Shown here piece by piece: positions 34,151 through 42,679 of a stretch of DNA of 64,000 nt. A program made the translations under genes and the position numbers. The notes under the pieces were generated by a model. It was not told the origin of the DNA, did no database searches, and was given only the letters and a program-made list of their open reading frames with translations. This DNA comes from Pseudomonas sp. HMWF032 (GTDB taxonomy: Bacteria; Pseudomonadota; Gammaproteobacteria; Pseudomonadales; Pseudomonadaceae): assembly GCF_003060885.1 (NCBI RefSeq), contig NZ_QAIG01000013.1:330151-394150 (forward strand). The letters run 5' to 3'. The first letter of the stretch is position 1. Every line of letters begins with the position of its first letter.

Positions 34151-36076
34151 GTGAGCGCCTTCGCCGGCCTATTGGCCATAGGGCGTGCTTTGCCGGTTGA
34201 TCTGGCCGAGCGCTTTGCGAAAGCATTGGACGCTCCAGGGCTGGAGTTGCCGCAGTACTGGTCGGACGCGGGTGTGCACCTGTCACATCGCATGCGCGTT
34301 ACAGCTCCCGAGGACCGCCAGGACAAGCAACCAAGGCGCAATGCCGAACATCCTTTAGTGCTGGTATTCGACGGCTATTTGGTCAACCGACCCGAGCTGA
34401 TTCAATCATTGGCCCTGCCAAGGTCGGCGAATAACTGGCCAGACAGTGCGCTTGCCTTCGAGGCGCTTCTCCACTGGGACGAGCGGGCAGCTGAGCATCT
34501 GTTGGGCGATTTCGCACTGGCGGCCTGGAATCCAATGACGCAATGCCTGCTGTTGATGAGGGACGGCGTAGGCCAGCGCCCACTCTACTACCACCACAGC
34601 AACGGCTTATTTGCTTTCGCGACGTCTCCCACTGCCCTACTGGCAATCCCTGGTATTCCTTGGGGCGTGGACGAAGATCGACTGATCCTAAACCTTTTTG
34701 ATTTACCCCTCGATCCCCATAGCACCTTTCACAAACACATATCCGCACTTCCCGCCGGCTCCGTCGCTACCTTGCGCGGAAGCCGCCTGACTCAACGTTG
34801 TTACTGGACACCGGAGCGCAAATCAGAACTGCATCTGCCTCACGAAGAAGACTATGTTGAGGCCGCGCGCGAACTGTTCAACCGAGCGGTACGGGATTGC
34901 CTGAGAATCGAAGGCCCTGCTTTTTCGTCCATCACCGGAGGATTGGACTCTTCCGCCGTTTCGGTAACGGCGCTGCGACATCTGCCTGGCAACAGACTTA
35001 CCACACTGACCAGCCTACCAGCCGAAGGTACGATTACCGCCGATTCACCATCTTTTTATGCCTCCGAACGCCCGTATGTGGAGAGCATCGCGGAACAAAG
35101 CCCTAGCCTGACCCCACTCTTTTTTCCTGGCCCAGAGCTGCATCGCTGGGATACAGACTGGACAGCCATGTTTCAATCCACGGGTACCCCATGGCGTAAT
35201 GTCATGAACCTCGCATGGATGGGCCCCGCAAGGGACTATGTACGCCAGCAGGGCGGGCGCGTGCTGCTTTCGGGCGGGCTCGGTAACATTACATTGTCTT
35301 GGGATGGCCAAGGCACACTTCCCGGCCTGATCAGACGCGGCCGATGGTTGCAGGCACTCCGGGAAGCCAATGCTCTGGCACAAGGCTCCGGTCGGTCGGC
35401 TTCTACGGCGCGCCAGATCTTCAGGACGACGTTGATGCCGTTTCTGCCTGGTTATATTCAACGTGTAATGCGAAACCTGCTGGGCCAATCAACAGAGTTG
35501 GAGTGGCAAAAGCAGTGTTCGGTTACACCGGCAGCCCGAAACCGGCCCCAGATCCAGGCCGCATTCAGAAAGCGCGAGCGCATGTCTACGCTGGGTAGCT
35601 GGGAACTGCGCCAATGCTGCTTTGAGGAACGCCAGGTTAGCCTTGAAGCTATGGGGCTTGTACGAGCACTCCATGGCTTCGAAGTTCGCGACCCCATGGC
35701 TGATCGTCGGTTGCTGGAGTTCTGCTTTTCGCTGCCCGACAGCCTCTATCTGAACGGTGGTGTGAGCCGACTGTTAGCGCGTCACGTCACCGCAGACCGC
35801 CTGCCGGCGAGCGTTGTAAACAACCGCCGTCGTGGCCTGCAATGCCCAGAGTACATGCATCGGATGACGGCCATGCGACCGATGCTGGCCGAGCATCTCG
35901 CTCAATTGAACGGATCTCCCCTGGCCAGAGAGATACTCGATCTCAAGCGAATGAGTGCACTGCTTGCACACTGGCCTTCGACGCCCTGGCACCGCGAGTA
36001 CCTGACAGTACTTCACCGAGGACTGCACTTTGGTCAGTTTCTTCACTGGGTAGAGTCCGGCGGCACGCGGAACTAG
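34151..36076 (+). CDS. Lasso peptide macrolactam synthetase (cyclase, C protein)
   Basis: A 641-residue asparagine-synthetase homologue. It keeps the ATP-pyrophosphatase motif SSITGGLDSSAVS (near residues 257-269) but starts SAFAGLL with no Cys at position 2, so the N-terminal glutaminase site is dead. That combination is diagnostic of lasso cyclases, which adenylate the ring Asp/Glu side chain for attack by the core N-terminus. Compare the true AsnB at 44939-46780, which starts MCGLIA. Start codon GTG. The stop shares the four bases CTAG with the convergent sulfotransferase gene. Confidence 0.9.
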   Translation: MSAFAGLLAIGRALPVDLAERFAKALDAPGLELPQYWSDAGVHLSHRMRVTAPEDRQDKQPRRNAEHPLVLVFDGYLVNRPELIQSLALPRSANNWPDSALAFEALLHWDERAAEHLLGDFALAAWNPMTQCLLLMRDGVGQRPLYYHHSNGLFAFATSPTALLAIPGIPWGVDEDRLILNLFDLPLDPHSTFHKHISALPAGSVATLRGSRLTQRCYWTPERKSELHLPHEEDYVEAARELFNRAVRDCLRIEGPAFSSITGGLDSSAVSVTALRHLPGNRLTTLTSLPAEGTITADSPSFYASERPYVESIAEQSPSLTPLFFPGPELHRWDTDWTAMFQSTGTPWRNVMNLAWMGPARDYVRQQGGRVLLSGGLGNITLSWDGQGTLPGLIRRGRWLQALREANALAQGSGRSASTARQIFRTTLMPFLPGYIQRVMRNLLGQSTELEWQKQCSVTPAARNRPQIQAAFRKRERMSTLGSWELRQCCFEERQVSLEAMGLVRALHGFEVRDPMADRRLLEFCFSLPDSLYLNGGVSRLLARHVTADRLPASVVNNRRRGLQCPEYMHRMTAMRPMLAEHLAQLNGSPLAREILDLKRMSALLAHWPSTPWHREYLTVLHRGLHFGQFLHWVESGGTRN

Positions 36077-36912
36077 TCGTAACCCAGTCTCGCCCTCATC
36101 GCCTCTGTAGCGTTTTCCACGCGCCTGCGTTGTTTATCGGTCAGTTGTTCACGCCAACTGCCCGCTCGTCCCTCCCGAAAGAACCGCTTGGCCCGCGCTG
36201 GACGCTCACTGAAGCCATGCTGGGCTTCAGCCGCCTGTAGCCGATCAAAGCGAGTCGCTGTCATTGCCTGCTCCAGCCGTCCTGCATCCAACGTCCAACC
36301 AACGTACTCGACAACACGAGCCAGGCTTTGCAGAGGCTGTATCAACATATCCTCGTAACGCAACAACAATGGAGCCCATGGCGCGGGCAGATCAATCCAG
36401 CTGCGGACATGGTGAGACCAGCTCCCCAAGAACTGGGGTAACTGCTCCAGCAGCCAGGCGCGCTGATGGCAAAGCGTAGCGTTTTCGTCGAGGAGAAAAT
36501 CGATCGTTCTGTCCGCATCGATACCGATGTGCCCTGCGAGCGAGAGCACTACATCGCGAGGGTCTCGCACGACATAAATCGCCCCCAAAGTGGCATCTAC
36601 CGGGAACAGGGGTTCATGACCCGGCGTCAGCCGCCAGGCATCATGGACCTTGTTGAAAAGAGGATTACGCGCGGCGAGGGCCAGCTCTTCATACAAGCGC
36701 GGACGTAGCATGAGGATCTCGTCCGGCAGTAAATCGGACGAAGCCACGCCAAGGTGGTCGTCGAAACGGCGGCGGCTACTGGCGGCGTGGGCAAAGTCCA
36801 GCCTCTGGGAAAAATCCGGGGTTGCACCACCGTTGCGATAGCTATTCAACGCCAGGCGCAGCCAGGTATTGCCTGACTTGGGGTAGGACGCCAGCCAATA
36901 AAAACCACTCAT
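36073..36912 (-). CDS. PAPS-dependent sulfotransferase in the lasso operon
   Basis: A 279-residue cytosolic sulfotransferase. The N-terminal YPKSGNTWLR is the 5-prime-phosphosulfate-binding loop, and VVRDPRDVVLSLAGH near residues 114-128 is the 3-prime-phosphate-binding motif. The catalytic base is likely His94 in KVHDAW, by position. Start ATG overlaps the kinase stop (ATGA), making it the fourth gene of the RRE-protease-kinase-sulfotransferase operon. The likely acceptor is a Ser or Thr hydroxyl of the lasso peptide, since the core has no Tyr. Sulfated lasso peptides are not something I can recall as established. Confidence 0.87.
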   Translation of the reverse strand: MSGFYWLASYPKSGNTWLRLALNSYRNGGATPDFSQRLDFAHAASSRRRFDDHLGVASSDLLPDEILMLRPRLYEELALAARNPLFNKVHDAWRLTPGHEPLFPVDATLGAIYVVRDPRDVVLSLAGHIGIDADRTIDFLLDENATLCHQRAWLLEQLPQFLGSWSHHVRSWIDLPAPWAPLLLRYEDMLIQPLQSLARVVEYVGWTLDAGRLEQAMTATRFDRLQAAEAQHGFSERPARAKRFFREGRAGSWREQLTDKQRRRVENATEAMRARLGYD

Positions 36913-37862
36913 GCCGGCACACGCCCGCGTGCGTGGACGTCAACAATACGACTGACGAGGTCATCCAAGTGCTCGAAACCCGACAACTGTCGAAGCAGGA
37001 TATGGTCGGCGACTCCTGCCGCAAGCTGGGTTGCCAGCGAAAAGTGGGCGGCTTTATCCGTCGCCACGCGCATCAAAGCAGGAGCCTGGTACAGGGCGTG
37101 CGCGAAACGAATTGATGCATCGAGCCCCATGACACACTGCTGGCCGACATGCTGGACGTCATTAACCCGCTCAAGGTGATAAAGGGTTGCGAGCTTCAGC
37201 GGCTCATCGGCCGAAAAATCTGTCGCTTGCAATCCAATAGAGAACTTGTCCATGCCCCGGCGGACACGCTCTCTTGATGTGCCGCGCACCTCTTCCCGCT
37301 CAAGAGCATCGCCCCATAGTTTGATCCGGGGGAAGGTCGGCAGTGCCAAGGTGCCTTGCTCCCCGGCGCAGACCAAAGTCACATCATCAGCCAGGATTGG
37401 ATAACCTCGGCGAATGAAGGCTGACGCCAGGGTGGATTTACCGGCCCCAGATGCTGCGCTGAATGCCACCGCGACATCGCCATGCGGGGTGGGTAATCTG
37501 ACGCAACAGGCATGCAGGGGAAGTAGACCACGCCGCTGGCAGGCAATGGCGAAAACCATGCCGAACAGGAAAGCTCGAATAGCAGGAAAGTCCTCAGGGA
37601 GGTGAGGCTGTATGCGAATCGAACGACCATCGGCCGCTATGCGGTAAGCCGCCACCCCGTCAATAGCAAAGCGACAAGTCCCGTCAATGCTGTGTTGCAC
37701 AATCGGCCCCACGTGAACAGACTCTGCCAGGTGCGCCTCGACAGCTCCCAACTCAATGAGCAGTTCTACCGGCGCCTGCGGATCACCTGTCCATGGCAGC
37801 AAGTCCGGCAGCGAGATCTCACTGTGGACTCGCCAGCCACACAACCGATAATCGTCATGCAT
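36909..37862 (-). CDS. HPr-kinase-like lasso peptide kinase
   Basis: A 317-residue protein with the HPrK-type P-loop AASGAGKST near residues 135-143, and downstream LADDVTLV (the acidic pair typical of HPrK/P), then PRIKLW. It lacks the N-terminal domain of true HPr kinases. Homologues in paeninodin-type clusters phosphorylate the C-terminal Ser of the precursor, and the precursor here ends in Ser. Overlaps the leader peptidase gene by 8 bases and the sulfotransferase by 4. Confidence 0.87.
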   Translation of the reverse strand: MHDDYRLCGWRVHSEISLPDLLPWTGDPQAPVELLIELGAVEAHLAESVHVGPIVQHSIDGTCRFAIDGVAAYRIAADGRSIRIQPHLPEDFPAIRAFLFGMVFAIACQRRGLLPLHACCVRLPTPHGDVAVAFSAASGAGKSTLASAFIRRGYPILADDVTLVCAGEQGTLALPTFPRIKLWGDALEREEVRGTSRERVRRGMDKFSIGLQATDFSADEPLKLATLYHLERVNDVQHVGQQCVMGLDASIRFAHALYQAPALMRVATDKAAHFSLATQLAAGVADHILLRQLSGFEHLDDLVSRIVDVHARGRVPA

Positions 37863-38289
37863 TACCGGACTCCTTGGTCAGTTGGCGCAGAGGAGAGATG
37901 TTGCCTATGCCTTCACCGCCGGATACCACACCACCGCCCTCACCACGCATCAATAGCCAGGCATGCGCACTCAGTCCATCTCCTCCGTCGCGAACCCCAA
38001 GACACAGTACAGAGCGGCGGCCACGCAGGCGCAACATCAAAGCGGCAACTGTGGCTTGAGAAAGGCACAACGGCCTCCAAGGTAAGCGCCGAGCAGCCAC
38101 ACTAACAGCCCACCCCACTGATCGTGCAGTGGGATCACAAGCTGGAGCCGTGTGGGCAGGAGGTGACTCGATACGTGCGCCGCCAAGTTTCAGCAGATAA
38201 CGCCAAGGCACAAACAGCAGAGCAATTGGTAAGAATGAAAGGAATAGGGCAGCCTCGACGACACGAAGGCGATGAGCCGTAATGATCAA
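37855..38289 (-). CDS. Lasso leader peptidase (B2, transglutaminase-like)
   Basis: A 144-residue protease of the lasso B2 family. A hydrophobic N-terminal stretch precedes the catalytic region. Cys in LCLSQATVAALMLR and His in SAHAWLLM form the expected Cys-His pair. It removes the precursor leader between Ala39 and Ser40 once the B1 protein delivers it. Start codon TTG overlaps the B1 stop (TTGA), with AGAGG seven bases upstream. The C-terminal Gly-rich tail (GEGGGVVSGGEGIGN) ends before the kinase start, with which it overlaps. Confidence 0.88.
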   Translation of the reverse strand: MIITAHRLRVVEAALFLSFLPIALLFVPWRYLLKLGGARIESPPAHTAPACDPTARSVGWAVSVAARRLPWRPLCLSQATVAALMLRLRGRRSVLCLGVRDGGDGLSAHAWLLMRGEGGGVVSGGEGIGNISPLRQLTKESGNA

Positions 38290-38570
38290 GCTGCAACCTC
38301 TATAAGCATCCGGTCAGCGAGCTTGTGCAGTAACTCCAGAACGTCGTTGCGGATGACCTCGGGATCGGCGTGATAATCCACAGCTAAAGCATGGCAGAGC
38401 GCATCCACTTGAAGTGGTCGCTCAAGGCGCTTCCAAATATCCGTAGCCACCGAATTGAGACCAAAGTAATGCCATTCGGACACACTCATGAGTACTAAGT
38501 CTCCACCTACCTCCGCAGCCAAAATGCCGGCATCTCTCGTGACGGTAGACCTTCCCGTGATCGCAGCCAT
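38286..38570 (-). CDS. Lasso RRE protein (B1, PqqD-like)
   Basis: A 94-residue PqqD-fold RiPP recognition element. It has the N-terminal strand arrangement (LAAEVGGDLVLMS) and the DIWKRLE...VDALCHAL winged-helix part of PqqD-like proteins. It binds the precursor leader (WQKP motif) and passes it to the B2 protease and cyclase. I start at the ATG at 38570, preceded by a strong GGGGAGGAG seven bases away. First gene of the minus-strand tailoring operon. Confidence 0.88.
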   Translation of the reverse strand: MAAITGRSTVTRDAGILAAEVGGDLVLMSVSEWHYFGLNSVATDIWKRLERPLQVDALCHALAVDYHADPEVIRNDVLELLHKLADRMLIEVAA

Positions 38571-38951
38571 CTTGCGACTCCTCCCCTTAAATATCCAAAT
38601 TGTCGCACAGCGCAAGTCCTCCTGATAATCGATAAGTTAGGACGCCAGATAGCACACGATCAGCTTAGCGGTGTCCACTTTATCCCTGCACTCATCGGAT
38701 TGTTTTGGCTCAATGCTTATTAGCCATCCACTATGGCCATACTGGTCATGGCTCAGGACTCTGCGAGGACCATCTGAGCAAAACGGGGCGCAGCCCGGAT
38801 ACACCCGGCATCTAAAGCAGCCGACAGACGCTTTCCCGACGCGTGCCAGGCACGCACAACTTGAGCCTCAGACAGACCCAACGTATCGTCGACACAATCT
38901 GCTGATAATGGTTGGCCTTTAGAGGCGCAATCAAATTGATATGGACGGTAA
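38571..38951. other. Divergent intergenic region between the lasso operon and manC-like gene
   Basis: About 380 bases. It carries the strong ribosome site of the RRE gene and a second AGGAGG further upstream on the minus strand (near 38620). GGACGG precedes the plus-strand guanylyltransferase start. Open frames here (for example 38753-39046 minus) show no recognisable protein. No clear promoter could be assigned. Confidence 0.45.
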
Positions 38952-40418
38952 ATGAAGGCTAACGCTGTTGTTCCGGTGATCCTCTCGGGCGGAAGTGGTT
39001 CGCGCCTCTGGCCGCTTTCACGCAAGCAATGCCCCAAGCAATTCATCGCGCTGACCGGTGAGTTGTCGCTCTTTCAGCAAACAGTGCAGCGCCTCAATAT
39101 TGACGGCATGGCATCACCGTTATTGGTGTGTAACGTCGAACATCGTTTCCTGGTCAAAGAGCAGCTGGCGCGAATTAGCTCAACCCCGCAAAGCTTGGTG
39201 CTTGAGCCGTTTGGTCGGAATACGGCACCCGCTGTTGCCTTGGCGGCGCTACACCTGCTTGCGCAAGGGCGCGACGAACTCATGTTGGTGCTGCCTGCCG
39301 ACCATGTAATTGATGATGACTCGGGTTTTCTCAGCGCCCTTGAGGCAGGCGTGTCAGCAGCCGAGGCTGGCGAAATGGTGCTGTTTGGCGTGCAGGCCGT
39401 TTCCCCTGAAACAGGGTTCGGGTATATCAAGGCCAACTATGATGCGAGCGGTGGATTGCCCTTAGGCACCTACCGCGTGGATCGGTTTGTCGAGAAGCCA
39501 GATGCCGTGCTTGCCTGCGAGTATGTGAGCAGCGGTGACTATCTCTGGAATAGTGGCATGTTTCTGTTCCGTGCCAGCCGCTATCTTGAGGAATTGCAAA
39601 GCCACGATCCGGATATTTATGACACCTGCATACTGACACTGGCGCGCAGTGAACTGCGCTCTGATGTCTTAACTGTTGACCCACACACATTCGCCTGCTG
39701 CCCGGATAATTCAATCGACTATGCCGTGATGGAGAAAACCTCACGCGCTTGTGTGGTGCCGATGTCTGCTGGATGGAGTGATGTTGGCTCCTGGTCTTCG
39801 CTGTGGGATGTGCATGCCAAAGACAGCAATGGCAATGTACTGAAGGGTGATGTGAGCATTCACAACAGTTGTAGAAACTTCGTCCACAGCAGTTCCAGAT
39901 TGGTTAGCCTGATTGGCCTGAATGATGTGGTTGTGGTGGAAACCAAAGACGCCGTGCTGGTTGCTCATAAAGAAGCAGTGCAGGACGTCAAGAGCGTTGT
40001 TGATCGGCTTGATCGTGCCAATAGAGATGAAACCCATCAACATTGTGAAGTCTATCGGCCATGGGGAACCTACGATCTTTTAGACAGTGGTGCGCATCAT
40101 CAAGTGAAGCGAATTATCGTCAAACCGGGTGCGCAGTTATCCTTACAGATGCACCATCACCGTGCCGAACATTGGATAGTCGTGTCAGGCACCGCCCAGG
40201 TTACCTGTGATGACCGGGTATTCCTGCTCACCGAAAATCAGTCGACCTATATCCCTATTGCTTCCATTCATCGCCTGGCTAACCCTGGGAAGATTCCGCT
40301 GGAGATAATTGAAGTGCAGTCGGGCAGCTATTTGGGCGAGGACGATATAGAGCGGCTTGAAGATGTCTATGGACGTGAGACGCTGTTGCGCTCGGATGTG
40401 GAAACCCACAACAATTAG
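38952..40418 (+). CDS. Mannose-1-phosphate guanylyltransferase / mannose-6-phosphate isomerase
   Basis: A 488-residue bifunctional type II enzyme of the AlgA/WbpW/PslB group. It makes GDP-mannose: residues ~5-350 are the nucleotidyltransferase (LSGGSGSRLWPLSRKQCPKQF pyrophosphorylase signature; FVEKP), and the C-terminal cupin (~370-475; QLSLQMHHHRAEHWIVVSG) is the isomerase with its zinc-binding histidines. It supplies GDP-mannose-derived sugars for the polysaccharide cluster that follows on the minus strand. Stands alone on the plus strand. Confidence 0.92.
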   Translation: MKANAVVPVILSGGSGSRLWPLSRKQCPKQFIALTGELSLFQQTVQRLNIDGMASPLLVCNVEHRFLVKEQLARISSTPQSLVLEPFGRNTAPAVALAALHLLAQGRDELMLVLPADHVIDDDSGFLSALEAGVSAAEAGEMVLFGVQAVSPETGFGYIKANYDASGGLPLGTYRVDRFVEKPDAVLACEYVSSGDYLWNSGMFLFRASRYLEELQSHDPDIYDTCILTLARSELRSDVLTVDPHTFACCPDNSIDYAVMEKTSRACVVPMSAGWSDVGSWSSLWDVHAKDSNGNVLKGDVSIHNSCRNFVHSSSRLVSLIGLNDVVVVETKDAVLVAHKEAVQDVKSVVDRLDRANRDETHQHCEVYRPWGTYDLLDSGAHHQVKRIIVKPGAQLSLQMHHHRAEHWIVVSGTAQVTCDDRVFLLTENQSTYIPIASIHRLANPGKIPLEIIEVQSGSYLGEDDIERLEDVYGRETLLRSDVETHNN

Positions 40419-40608
40419 TTCGCAGCAGATCATATAGTGGGCACGGCTGCTCAATGGCATGTCAAAATTTACAGCCATGGGGTACTGATCAGCTGCCTGG
40501 CAGACTGAATAAACTGCTAAGGCACTACATGACAGCTCCGCGCACCCACAATTAAATACGTTTAAATCACCCCTCAAGACATTGATTAGACTGCACTACG
40601 CAATACAT

Positions 40609-41841
40609 TCAGTTGCTGCTGCATTCGGATTTTCTTAGCCCGATTATCAGCCCTACGGGCAGCCACAAAATAATCCAGTAAACACTCGGCCGATGAAATA
40701 TTGCATGAACGTCCGAGACCATGGCGACCATTCCCAGAACTAGCATGGCAAGAGCAACTCTGGCCTCAAGACGTTCTCTGAGTTTCCAGGCCTTTTGGAA
40801 CAGGCTTAACAACATGGCTATAAATAAAACGATAGCCAGCACACCATACTCATACCACAGTTGCAGATACAGGCTGTGCGCATGAAAGACGGTGTCACCC
40901 CATGGGTAGCGGAAAACCATATCGGTGCCAGCGCCGTTACCGAGCAGCCAGAATTCGGGGAGACGCTGGAGCCAACCCAACCAAATCAGGCCACGTTGAC
41001 TGGTTCCAAGGCGCCACTCGTTGTGAACTTCCGGCCAAAATAACGCCAGCATGCCAACCAACGATGTAAAGCCGACGATCAGTAATAACTTAGCGCGTGG
41101 CCTAGGTGACAGAATAAGAAGTGTCAGGTATGCCGCAAGAGCGGAGAACCAAGCCCCTCGCGAGAAAGTTAACAATACATAGATGAGTATGCCGGCCAGG
41201 CCGAGCAAGGTGAGTACAAGATATGAAGTGCGCGCCTGATACTCCACTAACAGCCCGAGCAGCATGATGCCAAAAAAACCATAGTACAAGCCTGCCGGAA
41301 TGGGATGAGAAAAATCGGCGAAGCCTTGCCAGCCCAACTCAAAAAGACGTCCTGTGTACCTCACAGTTTCGTAATCCAGAGGTTTCCCCAAGACCATAAA
41401 CTGATAGTAAATAGTCATCCACGCAAAACCGGCCGCTAAAAATGCTGCAGCCAACAAGGGCATATAAAGACGCCTTGAGTGCAATAAATAGGTGACGGAA
41501 AAAACATATAACACTATGAATAAACAGATCTTCGCCCAATAGCCCGCCGGATGTTCTGCATCTGTTGCAAGCGCCCCCCTCAATAGAACCCAAATAACCA
41601 GAGCAAGGAATATAAGTGCACACGGCTGTTTCCAAAGCGCTAGCGACAGCTGCTCATTTATGAACAACACCAGAGCAGGTATGAAGAGCAGCAAATGCAC
41701 CTGGGTGGCCTGTTGGCTGCCATCGTTATTGAATAAGAACCCACCGAGCTGTACGAAAAGACCAATACTTAACAGCACACACGCAATCGCTGATATTTTT
41801 TCTCGGTGTACCCCTGAAAGGGCGGGGAAAACATGTCTCAT
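40609..41841 (-). CDS. O-antigen ligase / polymerase family membrane protein (first)
   Basis: A 410-residue protein with about ten to twelve membrane segments and a large periplasmic loop with HAHSLYLQLWYEYG, the Wzy_C (PF04932) motif; the His-x-x-x-Leu pattern is more like WaaL ligases. It could attach polymer to an acceptor or polymerise repeats. The short region upstream is extremely A+T-rich (TTATATATATATAAATA at about 41865-41882), probably its own promoter. It is the only gene of the cluster not overlapping its neighbour. Confidence 0.75.
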   Translation of the reverse strand: MRHVFPALSGVHREKISAIACVLLSIGLFVQLGGFLFNNDGSQQATQVHLLLFIPALVLFINEQLSLALWKQPCALIFLALVIWVLLRGALATDAEHPAGYWAKICLFIVLYVFSVTYLLHSRRLYMPLLAAAFLAAGFAWMTIYYQFMVLGKPLDYETVRYTGRLFELGWQGFADFSHPIPAGLYYGFFGIMLLGLLVEYQARTSYLVLTLLGLAGILIYVLLTFSRGAWFSALAAYLTLLILSPRPRAKLLLIVGFTSLVGMLALFWPEVHNEWRLGTSQRGLIWLGWLQRLPEFWLLGNGAGTDMVFRYPWGDTVFHAHSLYLQLWYEYGVLAIVLFIAMLLSLFQKAWKLRERLEARVALAMLVLGMVAMVSDVHAIFHRPSVYWIILWLPVGLIIGLRKSECSSN

Positions 41842-41913
41842 GTCTATTGATAGTCTTTATTAATTTTATATATATATAAATATTCATGCGCACCGTACGC
41901 GATACAGGTAACG

Positions 41914-42678
41914 CTATTTATTAATCAAGTTTTGGCTGCGCGCGTGCAACAGCAAAAGCATATAAAAAAAATTGGTTTTTATGTAGCGCCAGAATAAGCG
42001 TTGAGGTTCTTGATAAAGGCGAAAACACCATTCCATGCCCAGTTTCTGCATCCAGTAAGGTGCCCGCTTCAGCTCGCCCGAAATAACATCAAACGAGCCA
42101 CCCACGCCCATGCCTATCTTGACACCGAGCTGTGGCCAGTACTGTTGCAGCAGCAGTTCCTTCTTCGGTGAACTCATCCCGACAAATAACAGGTCAGCAC
42201 CACTGGCGCGGATATCTTCAACCACAGCGGCTTCCTCTTCAGCCCTGAAATAGCCGTCACGGACGCCGACAATACGTAAACCCGGATACTGGCTGACCAA
42301 GCGCTGAGCTGCTGACCCAACAACGCCTGTTCGAGCGCCCAACAGATAGACCGAGGCATTCGTTTTTACAGCCAGAGCACAGAGCTTGTGCATCAGGTCA
42401 ATCCCTGCACAGCGCGGTGGTGCCGGGATGTCGAGCCATTTGAGGCCAATGGCAATCCCAGCACCATCAATATGAATACGCTCGGCTTCATGCAGGGCGC
42501 GCATTAGAAAAGGTGTCGCGCGTGCATCTATCAGCTTGGCAACATTCAGGCCTTCCAGACGGATTCGGACGCCACCGTTCAAGGCTCGCGTCGCGTCTTC
42601 AATGAGTGCCTGTTCTGCGAGCAGATCCAGGGGGCAGCCCAGAAAGTCGATACGCGTATTAGAGGGCGTCTGGTTCAT
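41914..42678 (-). CDS. WecG/TagA/CpsF-family glycosyltransferase
   Basis: A 254-residue GT26 glycosyltransferase. Motifs include DGAGIAIGLKWL, VYLLGARTGV, GYFRAEEE and FVGMSSPKKELLL, then GVGGSFDVISGELKRAP. Family members transfer N-acetyl-mannosamine(uronate) or glucose onto a lipid-linked first sugar on the cytoplasmic face. The start is the Met of NQTPSNTRIDFLG; it begins one base after the stop of the polymerase gene. It is the only recognisable glycosyltransferase in the cluster. Confidence 0.85.
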   Translation of the reverse strand: MNQTPSNTRIDFLGCPLDLLAEQALIEDATRALNGGVRIRLEGLNVAKLIDARATPFLMRALHEAERIHIDGAGIAIGLKWLDIPAPPRCAGIDLMHKLCALAVKTNASVYLLGARTGVVGSAAQRLVSQYPGLRIVGVRDGYFRAEEEAAVVEDIRASGADLLFVGMSSPKKELLLQQYWPQLGVKIGMGVGGSFDVISGELKRAPYWMQKLGMEWCFRLYQEPQRLFWRYIKTNFFYMLLLLHARSQNLINK

Positions 42679-42679
42679 G

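Noticed and set aside
34151..36076. Cyclase as an ordinary asparagine synthetase
   Set aside because: It lacks Cys2 needed for glutamine hydrolysis and is flanked by lasso B1/B2 genes and a precursor.
38753..39046. Minus-strand 97-codon frame upstream of the guanylyltransferase
   Set aside because: Overlaps the start of a well-supported gene, has no ribosome site, and shows no recognisable domain.
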